This document shows positions 57,758-64,000 of a stretch of DNA of 64,000 bases, in pieces; the first letter of the stretch is position 1; every line of letters starts with the position of its first letter. The stretch is from positions 62,001-126,000 of the forward strand of contig NZ_JARPQB010000012.1 of the NCBI RefSeq assembly GCF_029478665.1, in the 5' to 3' direction. The notes below the pieces were generated by a model. That model worked only from the letters and a program-made list of their open reading frames with translations, was not told where the DNA came from and did no database searches. Made by a program: the position numbers and the translations under genes. Origin of the DNA: Pseudomonas entomophila. Lineage in GTDB: Bacteria; Pseudomonadota; Gammaproteobacteria; Pseudomonadales; Pseudomonadaceae.

Positions 57758-58303
57758 TGCTTTCGAATTTTGCCGCTGATAGAAATTTACCCCACTTTTT
57801 GCGCCACCGCGATGTTGATTAGATTTCGCGGGCTGCTTAGTACATCGAAATCCGTGAAAGAGGGCTGTTCAGAGCCGTTTACCTCCATGGGTTGATGGTC
57901 AGATGCTCGCACCCAACTGAATTGCAAATGGTAGATCTCGGATGGCCGCTTTCGACCCATAGCAGCCGTTCGTGGAGGGCAGCAAACGGCCAAAAGCAGA
58001 CGCTTATGGAAGACCGCTTTCGACCCATCGCAGCCATTAAGCTCAGTGTGAGGCACCAAAAGGGCTCATTGGGCTAACGATGAAAGCAGCAACCGTATCG
58101 CGGATGGCCCTGATGCTGGCATTGACAATCGTTCAAAAACTTAATTAAAAGTGGTGAACAGCCCAACGATACATGGCACCATGACATGACGATACAGACG
58201 TGGATCTATGCTTCAAATATATATGGAATCGGATATATTAGTGAAAGATAGGTATTGGACTTTACGTGCTCAGTCGACCAGCACCGTTCAGGGATAGGGA
58301 ACT
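57758..58303. other. Gene-poor AT-richer segment with short repeats
   Basis: About 545 bp between the tRNA terminator and the ATPase gene. Two direct copies of CCGCTTTCGACCCA lie at 57946-57959 and 58014-58027, both followed by T/C-GCAGCC; the inverse occurs once at 61603-61616 beyond the two-gene unit. No gene is supported. Likely a junction or fragmented mobile sequence. Confidence 0.5.
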
Positions 58304-60283
58304 ATGATCGAGACATTGAAGCTTTCAAATTTAAAATCATTTATAGAAACGGAAGAGATAAGACTAGGCCCACTTACTCTGTTCTGTGGGTCAAATAGCA
58401 GCGGGAAAAGCTCTATACTTCAAGCGCTGTTGCTGCTTAGCCAGACTTTAAGTGCGCGGCAGACTTCTAACTCTGTAGTTTTGAATGGTCACTTAGCTCG
58501 CCTAGGGGCTTATGATGATATTAGATCCAATTATAGCGATTCGAGCAGGACTCGGATTAAGTTAAGATTGCATAATGATAGCTCAAGGCTCATTAATGAT
58601 GCGCCCGAAAAAATTGAGCTTGACTTGGAGTTCGGTGCAAAGAAAAAATCTAAAGGTGATGAAGAGATATTTCACCCTCCAATACAAAGCCTAAGAATGC
58701 GGATTCTAAATACCCCAGATGATCCAGCGCTGGAAGAGTATATAGAGTTGAGGCCCGCAAAGGTTCCAGTAGTACAGGGTGTTCGCATATATAGCTACGA
58801 TTATGAGATCGTCGATTTAAAATCTAAGGATGGCGAGGCTTTAGAAAAAGAATACCCCGGCCATGAAGTGCTAGGATGCAAGGGGCCTTTGCTGCCACGT
58901 GAGCTGCTAGTAAGGTACAATCATACTAAAAAGCTTTCTGCATATATTGTGAGCGCTATGTGCAGAAAGAATATCCATTTATTCGCACGACATTCGTTTG
59001 GAAGCTCGTCCCCTATTGAGCTTCCTCCTGAAATATTTAGGGAAGTTAACAAACGTATAGATGATGAGCGAGATGCGTTGAAATCAGCTTTACTAAGCTC
59101 CCTTACGCTTATCGGATTAAGCATCTCGGATCAAAAAAAAATAAACAAAAATCAGGTGCGCGCCTCCATTCAAGAGGACTTTATCACTGCGAACTTTAAA
59201 CTTACCAACAAGCTCTTTCCCCAAGTTTTTCTAGAGCAAAAAATCAAGCTTGGCGAATGGCATGAGTTTTTAGATAGCCTAGAGGAAGCTCAGCAGCAAT
59301 CCTTGATAGAATTCATCGATAAACACCGCGCCGCAATTCAAGAAATCTGGTACGACTCTGTTGATGTTAAAGAACAGCGTATCGAAGAGTACGATTTGAA
59401 GTTGCTATCTCCCGCCAGCCAGCAGTTGCGGGTTGAGTTCCCCAAGAATATCAAATATTTAAAACCTCTCCGGAATGAGCCTTCTGCCGTCTATCCATTC
59501 ATGGATCAAGAGGTCGGCACAAATATAGGATTGAAAGGTGAGTATACTGCTGCAGTACTTCATGCAAATAAAGAGCGACTAATAAAATATCCTAAGCCAC
59601 AGCTAGGTGAAAACCAGGAATTTAGCTGGTCGAATAAAACCGCGTCACTTCAAGATGCTTGTCATGACTGGCTATCTTATTTGGGGGTCGTAAAAAAAAT
59701 CCAAACAATTGATAAGGGAAAACTAGGGTATGAGCTGAAAGTCAATATTTCGGATAAGGATCATCCTCAAGATCTGACGCATGTTGGGGTTGGAGTGAGT
59801 CAGATATTGCCAATCCTTGTAATGTGCTTGCTTGCAGATGCTGACAATATTTTGATCCTTGAGCAGCCTGAGTTGCACCTGCACCCGAAAGTGCAGTCAA
59901 AGCTCTGTGATTTTTTCATAGCGATTTCCGGTTTTAATAGGCAGTGTTTGGTAGAGACCCACAGTGAGTATATGATAAATAGGTTGAGGCTCCGGATCGC
60001 TCAGGGTAATCAAGAGCGCCTCGGCGAGGAATCGCCTATTTATTTCATAGAAAAAAATGAGGGAGCTTCCTCAATACGAAAAGTCGAGATCAATCGTTTT
60101 GGTGTTATTCAGGACTGGCCCGACGAGTTTTTCGATCAAAGTGATCGGGAAGTAGAAAATATATTGGTTGCCGCGGCGCGTAAGGAATTCAATGAAAGAC
60201 AGAATCCCGGTGACAAGCCGAAACCCAAGCTGAAACCTATTATTACAAGGAAGCGCAGGGATGCGAATTCTGATCAGCGCTGA
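58304..60283 (+). CDS. SMC/OLD-like AAA ATPase (DUF3696-type)
   Basis: A 659-residue ABC-type ATPase of the class found in many defence genes. Walker A is GSNSSGKSS (G29 to S37) right after the N-terminal IETLKLSNLKSF, signature-like VGVGVSQILPI (from V494), Walker B ILILEQPELHLHP (catalytic E520), and H-loop VETHSEYMINRLR (H553). The C-terminal region after ~600 is Lys/Pro-rich and basic. The gene is low in GC compared with the chromosome. Stop overlaps the next gene by 23 nt, so the two products are likely to work together. Confidence 0.92.
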   Translation: MIETLKLSNLKSFIETEEIRLGPLTLFCGSNSSGKSSILQALLLLSQTLSARQTSNSVVLNGHLARLGAYDDIRSNYSDSSRTRIKLRLHNDSSRLINDAPEKIELDLEFGAKKKSKGDEEIFHPPIQSLRMRILNTPDDPALEEYIELRPAKVPVVQGVRIYSYDYEIVDLKSKDGEALEKEYPGHEVLGCKGPLLPRELLVRYNHTKKLSAYIVSAMCRKNIHLFARHSFGSSSPIELPPEIFREVNKRIDDERDALKSALLSSLTLIGLSISDQKKINKNQVRASIQEDFITANFKLTNKLFPQVFLEQKIKLGEWHEFLDSLEEAQQQSLIEFIDKHRAAIQEIWYDSVDVKEQRIEEYDLKLLSPASQQLRVEFPKNIKYLKPLRNEPSAVYPFMDQEVGTNIGLKGEYTAAVLHANKERLIKYPKPQLGENQEFSWSNKTASLQDACHDWLSYLGVVKKIQTIDKGKLGYELKVNISDKDHPQDLTHVGVGVSQILPILVMCLLADADNILILEQPELHLHPKVQSKLCDFFIAISGFNRQCLVETHSEYMINRLRLRIAQGNQERLGEESPIYFIEKNEGASSIRKVEINRFGVIQDWPDEFFDQSDREVENILVAAARKEFNERQNPGDKPKPKLKPIITRKRRDANSDQR

Positions 60284-61268
60284 TTATCTGCTCGCAAGCG
60301 CATTCTGCGCGCAGGATAAAATTCAACACTATTACGCAGGCCTTAGAAAACTTAGGGACGAGCACGAGGCTGGGCGACCGGTATTCCTTGAGCCCGACGC
60401 ACTTCTCAAACTCCAGTGTAAAGGAATGTATCCGAGTTTTGACCTGTTTAAGCGAAATTTTCCTGCGAAACATGACTTTGGTTTTGGTGCGGATCACATC
60501 ACTAAGGCAGTAATTTACTTAGTAAATAATGTTGCTCAGCTTAAAGTGGATGAGGAAATTTTGGCCGAGTGGCAGGAAGTTTCGTTAGAGGTTGATCCTG
60601 ACCTTCATAGTGATGCGGACAGAGAAGAGCATCTTGCGAACTTGATGGTTGATCTGAGCCTTGAAAACGCTGGATTTGGATACGATCATATCGTGTTTCA
60701 TCATCACTTACCTGACTTTCCTCGAGACGCAGTTGTTACGGGGACGATAACCAGCGTAGTGCCAGGACAGTTTGTAGTGCCTAAAGAGATTAGTCACAAA
60801 ATATCGATTTCGGACAACTTAATTGACTATATCCTGAGGGTCAATGCTGAAAGTCTCTACCAGGAATCTGCAAATGATTCAGAACTCAAAAGCTCACTAT
60901 ATTTCGGTGTTGTACAGTTTTTAGCAGCCAATGGGCATGATCCGAAAAGTTTTGATGATCAATGCTTTACTTTGGGTGAGAATTTTCGAAATTCTCTACT
61001 AGGGCACGAATGCTCTGGCACCCACGCCTTCAGTAGTTTAGCTTTTCAGACCATCATTCGGGCCTTGGCGGGGTACCCCAAGAACTCAATAGATACGTTT
61101 GATACTTCTGAAAGCTCCAATGTTCAGTTAGTGCGCGATGGTCGTAAAGCTTGGAGAACGCACGTCAGCAGTGGAGGTCGCGGGCTTCGGTTAATGCTAT
61201 GGACACATTCAAATGGCCTGATTGAGTTGGCGAATATTGGCAATAAGTGGGAGGAACGAATTTATTAA
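60261..61268 (+). CDS. Unrecognised partner protein of the ATPase
   Basis: A 335-residue protein starting inside the ATPase gene (23-nt overlap). I do not recognise the family. The first residues MRILISADYLLASAFCA resemble the first strand of a PIN-like nuclease (Asp at position 8), but the other acidic residues are not located, so this is only a suggestion. A His-rich, Asp-rich middle (YDHIVFHHHLPDFP) is a possible metal site, and the C-terminus LRLMLWTHSNGLIELANIG could be a small beta domain. It is probably an effector or regulator of the ATPase. Confidence 0.8.
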   Translation: MRILISADYLLASAFCAQDKIQHYYAGLRKLRDEHEAGRPVFLEPDALLKLQCKGMYPSFDLFKRNFPAKHDFGFGADHITKAVIYLVNNVAQLKVDEEILAEWQEVSLEVDPDLHSDADREEHLANLMVDLSLENAGFGYDHIVFHHHLPDFPRDAVVTGTITSVVPGQFVVPKEISHKISISDNLIDYILRVNAESLYQESANDSELKSSLYFGVVQFLAANGHDPKSFDDQCFTLGENFRNSLLGHECSGTHAFSSLAFQTIIRALAGYPKNSIDTFDTSESSNVQLVRDGRKAWRTHVSSGGRGLRLMLWTHSNGLIELANIGNKWEERIY

Positions 61269-61828
61269 ACTTTTTAGTGTTAATTTAGTTGGCATCTATA
61301 CGCGCTATGATTACATACGGTAATCGGGTCAATAACGACGCCCAAATAGTCCATGTGCAACATCACGTAGAGGACAAGTGCGTGCTCAAACTAATCCGTC
61401 TTTACCTATAAGTCGGTATGTTATCTAGCGGGGTCGTCACCGGACAGAAGGATGAGAGGTCACAAGGCTGCCCGCTGACAGGGCCATTGCTCTGCGCTGC
61501 GCCGATAATGTGAGCACTTAAAGAATGTGCGCTTAGGGCCATTAGTGGTCGCTTGCGAGCGTCCCCTATTGGCCGACTGCTGCCCCTCGCGACAGGCCGC
61601 TTTGGGTCGAAAGCGGACACTCACCAGGGGCAGATCATGCCATTCGGCCACTGCAGAGGTAAACACAGATCCATTGCGTGCGGAACGGCCTGTCAGTGTA
61701 CTGCAGATTATGGGGCGCTGCTTTCGTCCCACTCTTTCTCCGAATGGGCGAGTGCTCCGAGACTTCGGCGGCAAAGCTCAGAATATGATTGTAGGTGATG
61801 GTGGATCTGCCAGTTTGACAAGTAAAAA
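61269..61828. other. Non-coding repeat-bearing gap
   Basis: About 560 bp between the convergent two-gene unit and the HNH gene. It contains CCGCTTTGGGTCGAAAGCGG (61597-61616), a palindrome related to the repeats at 57.9-58.0 kb. No ORF here is credible. No insertion sequence ends are seen. Confidence 0.45.
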
Positions 61829-62920
61829 TCAGCCTTCAATAGCTTTAAGTCGCTGCTTCAACTGCTCGTTGAGCGACATACCTTGCAGGCCTGAGTGAAT
61901 CTCGCGATGGCAAGATGGGCAGACAGCACCTACGTACCGAGGGTGGTCGAGGCCGCCGTCGGAGAGCCGATTTACATGATGCGGTTCCAGGTATGGAGTT
62001 CCATCTTTCTTAAAAAAGGGAGCTGGCTTGTCACAGCTTTCACATAAACCTTTGGCACGCATGAGGACGTAGTGAGCGACCTTTCGGCTGCGCTGGTAAA
62101 TTTTGCGCTGCGCTGATTGGTCCATTGTATTCGTTACCGGCTTACAGGCAGCCAGAGCAGCTATCCGAGCAGCGGCTAACGAATCTGCGAGGTCAACTTC
62201 TATCTCCAACTCAGTTTCGATACCCAGCTCTGGACTGCCTACAGGTACCAATCTGAATACAAGAGCAGTACGATCCTCACCATCAATATCCGGCTGGATT
62301 CGTTCAAAGACGTCGGCGCAGCAGAACTCACCTATGTAGCGATTACCTTTTCCTTTGCCGAGCGATTTGAACAGATGAAGCGCACGACCTGTCTCAGCAT
62401 GCTCAGCGACAGCTCTGTTGCCACGGTTCAATGTCATCGGCCCACGCTGCCCTTCACCGGTGTAGAGAAACGCACCGTTGTCCCAGCGGTCGGCATAGCC
62501 GTATTGCTCGCCACTATCGCCAGTAAACAAGAAAATCGCCGGGTAGGTAGCGGATGCCGCTATGCCGCTCTGCCGGCTACCCCCGAATGGCCCGTTGATT
62601 TCAGTCACGCGATCGTAAATGGCCCCAGGCTCGAACTGTAGGACTGTTTCTAGACCAGGGCTTTGCAGCTCGATAATGGTAAACCCACGCTTTTCTAAAT
62701 ACCGGTTTGTGAGGTGTCCGCCAGGGAATTGGCCCACTGCGATACCGGTAGCCAAGGAAACTACTTTCTTTGCTGGATACGATGTACCCCCTACAGCAAT
62801 CGCGTAGCGGTGGGGCAGGTTCGTCTCCCAGCCAAGCCACTCTCGTCTTCCTCTAAAATCGCGGTCAAATTCCAGCAAAGCCTCGTCAATACGTTCCTTC
62901 GATACAGCTTTGATCGCCAC
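61829..62920 (-). CDS. ScoMcrA-like HNH restriction endonuclease
   Basis: A 363-residue protein from the GTG at 62920 (AAAGGG at 8 nt). N-terminal ~80 residues resemble the ScoMcrA head domain (KVVSLATGIAVGQFPGG), then an SRA-like modified-base-binding domain (GKGNRYIGEFCCADVFE, then VFRLVPVG), then an HNH nuclease at the end: C293-x2-C296, H314-H315-x2-N318, C334-x2-C337-H338 and H342. Proteins of this type cut DNA carrying 5-methylcytosine or phosphorothioate. A TTG start 84 nt upstream is possible. Faces the two-gene ATPase unit. Confidence 0.85.
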   Translation of the reverse strand: MAIKAVSKERIDEALLEFDRDFRGRREWLGWETNLPHRYAIAVGGTSYPAKKVVSLATGIAVGQFPGGHLTNRYLEKRGFTIIELQSPGLETVLQFEPGAIYDRVTEINGPFGGSRQSGIAASATYPAIFLFTGDSGEQYGYADRWDNGAFLYTGEGQRGPMTLNRGNRAVAEHAETGRALHLFKSLGKGKGNRYIGEFCCADVFERIQPDIDGEDRTALVFRLVPVGSPELGIETELEIEVDLADSLAAARIAALAACKPVTNTMDQSAQRKIYQRSRKVAHYVLMRAKGLCESCDKPAPFFKKDGTPYLEPHHVNRLSDGGLDHPRYVGAVCPSCHREIHSGLQGMSLNEQLKQRLKAIEG

Positions 62921-63218
62921 GTGCGTTGCCCTTTGTCGCCGATGTTTGTAGGAAATTTCCCCATCGTCGCCAAAGTGATCAAACGGTTCAAGAAAAACTG
63001 GCAAAGCGCCACTGCGATCGTAGCGTCCGCACGAGAGTTCGTATGCGTTTCAGGTCCATGTTCGTTGTGGCAGCAGGCGTCCCAGGGTCTACGGAATCGG
63101 ATTTTCCCTCTTCCTTGTAGTCCGTTTCCGAAACATACTTCTACCCCCTTACAGCCCGTTGCAGCCGCTGCATCACCCATCTAGTCTCGCCAAGTCGCTG
63201 CCAATTCAGCGACCGGTT

Positions 63219-63391
63219 TTGACAGACCGGGAAGATAGTAACGCGCGTGCATAGCCGTCTATGGTGGCTGTACGTGGGGCACCTCGGTGCGCCGGTTTCC
63301 TATTTTCCCGGTCTGTCAACCCGCGTACAGCTGCCACCTTTCTGTTTGACAGCAGAGAACGGTAGCTCCATTTGAAAATAGGAGCTCTACC
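63219..63391 (+). promoter_or_regulatory. Structured leader with interleaved inverted repeats
   Basis: Arms A (63219-63238) and A' (63300-63319) pair over 20 bp with one G-T; arms B (63263-63274) and B' (63324-63338) pair over 12 bp with a 3-nt bulge. The order A-B-A'-B' means the pairs overlap: either they exclude each other or form a pseudoknot. A GGCAC/GTGC-type hairpin (63277-63293) lies between. Just before the ATG, GGTAGCTCC (63361-63369) pairs with GGAGCTCTACC (63381-63391), covering the ribosome-binding site. Confidence 0.65.
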
Positions 63392-63628
63392 ATGCTGAAA
63401 ATAGTCCCCGATCCACCCCTACACGACAAATACACCACCCACACCCTCGAAGACCTCCTGGTCCAGATCTCCGAATACCTCGTCTGCGCCCTGACCGTCA
63501 GCCAGCAGACCGTTCTGCTCCATGCCAAACCCCCAAGCCAGGTCCTGACCCTCGCCGCCATGCACGAAATCGACAGCGCCCGCACCCTGGTGGAAGTGGC
63601 GCTGAGCCGCGTGCAATCCCGGCACTGA
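63392..63628 (+). CDS. Small DUF3077-type protein
   Basis: A 78-residue protein starting MLKIVPDPPLHDKYTT, with helices (EDLLVQISEYLVCALTVSQQ and AAMHEIDSARTLVEVAL) in the pattern of DUF3077/DUF6124 proteins, which are very common in Pseudomonas and have unknown function. It has GGAG 7 nt upstream, inside a hairpin. A paralogous gene follows. No membrane or signal segment. Confidence 0.85.
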   Translation: MLKIVPDPPLHDKYTTHTLEDLLVQISEYLVCALTVSQQTVLLHAKPPSQVLTLAAMHEIDSARTLVEVALSRVQSRH

Positions 63629-63667
63629 CCAGGCGAGTCTGAGCTCGCACTTGATGTTCACCGATCA

Positions 63668-63690
63668 GGCCCCGCGCCGTTCGCGGGGCC
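63668..63690. terminator. Strong hairpin before the second DUF3077-type gene
   Basis: GGCCCCGCG and CGCGGGGCC form a perfect 9-bp stem with loop CCGTT. No T-run follows; the ribosome-binding site AGGAGG begins three nt later. It is more likely an mRNA structure or pause site than a full terminator. Confidence 0.5.
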
Positions 63691-63704
63691 GCAGGAGGAA
63701 TGGT

Positions 63705-64000
63705 ATGGATAAGGAATTGCAAATCCCGCGCATCAAGAAACTTGTCACCACCGGCGTCGGGCATTTCGGCGAAGGCGCGGAGGTGGGTGTGCAGGACCCG
63801 CTGTTCCGCGTGGTGGCGGGGCATCCGCTGGACCACGCTGTGGAACAGGCGACCGTGCTGATGTGTGCGGTGCACAAGATCAGTGACCTGGCGATGGTGG
63901 AGACTGATCATCTGCCTACGCTGCTGACGGCGGTGCATTACCTCAGTGGTATGGCCAAGGCGTTGGCCCAGGATGTGAATCATGGGTTGATGGTCGGGCG
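63705..64000 (+). CDS. DUF3077 domain protein, cut by window end
   Basis: The ATG at 63705 is preceded by AGGAGG at 6 nt and opens a frame to the window end (98 codons). The protein begins MDKELQIPRIKKLVTTGVGH and has the DUF3077 features VVAGHPLDHAVEQATVLMCAV, then LTAVHYLSGMAKALAQD. It is a paralogue of the preceding small gene and probably in the same transcript. The C-terminus lies outside. Confidence 0.85.
   Translation, partial: MDKELQIPRIKKLVTTGVGHFGEGAEVGVQDPLFRVVAGHPLDHAVEQATVLMCAVHKISDLAMVETDHLPTLLTAVHYLSGMAKALAQDVNHGLMVG

Noticed and set aside
61460..61774. Minus-strand frame between the ATPase unit and the HNH gene
   Set aside because: Covers the repeat palindrome; Arg/Ser/Pro-rich with no start signal.
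57634..63400. Phage or integrative element att sites at tRNA-Pro
   Set aside because: No duplicate of the tRNA 3' end and no integrase gene were found within the window.

Overview
The window is high-GC chromosomal DNA of a Pseudomonas, most likely of the P. putida group. The evidence is the protein sequences I recognise (AcnB, the periplasmic glutaminase-asparaginase, the thrS-infC-rpmI-rplT-pheS-pheT-ihfA block), DUF1654 and DUF3077-type genes that are typical of Pseudomonas, and many paired GTAGGAGC-type REP elements at gene ends. Species-level assignment cannot be made from reading alone.

Layout. 1-11.5 kb: 3' part of acnB (minus strand, runs off the left edge), a DUF1289 gene, queD, a patatin-like hydrolase, a PepSY-PepSY-response regulator-histidine kinase operon, an HPP/CBS membrane protein, a LysR regulator and a leucine-rich-repeat protein kinase. 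11.5-20.3 kb: a PrpE-type acyl-CoA synthetase, a ZapE-like ATPase, and an AraC regulator divergent from a five-gene operon (AhpD-like protein, acyl-CoA dehydrogenase-like flavoprotein, ABC ATPase, Tat-exported binding protein, permease) that looks like a nutrient uptake and oxidation unit, probably for an organic sulfur or nitrogen source. 20.3-22.1 kb: a low-GC pocket with a lipoprotein, a small membrane protein and a broken third gene. 22.2-28.6 kb: GNAT, argC, LysR, a LysR remnant, small secreted protein, MOSC protein, 5'-nucleotidase and an SH3-domain protein. 28.8-33.2 kb: gnd-zwf and a GH15 glucoamylase-like enzyme. 33.3-36.5 kb: accessory pocket with a lone HsdR-N type nuclease-like protein, a DUF1737 gene, a broken acetyltransferase gene and a higBA toxin-antitoxin pair with two operator-like palindromes. 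36.5-40.8 kb: GlpT-type transporter, HD hydrolase, SOS-type DUF1654-endonuclease I operon, periplasmic glutaminase-asparaginase. 41.1-48.2 kb: the ribose system rbsBACRKD with a perfect LacI-family operator, followed by an exported nucleoside hydrolase that would release ribose for it. 48.2-57.5 kb: small genes, cspD, and the translation block thrS to ihfA with a MerR gene. A tRNA-Pro(GGG) gene lies at 57.6 kb.

Right of the tRNA gene the composition changes: 57.7-63.0 kb is AT-richer, has scattered short repeats, and carries a two-gene unit (SMC/OLD-like ATPase of the DUF3696 type plus a 335-residue protein I do not recognise) and a ScoMcrA-like HNH restriction enzyme facing it. This is the best candidate for an undescribed (probably anti-phage) system. 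The window ends in two small DUF3077-type genes; the first has an unusual structured leader in which two long inverted repeats interleave and the ribosome-binding site sits in a hairpin.
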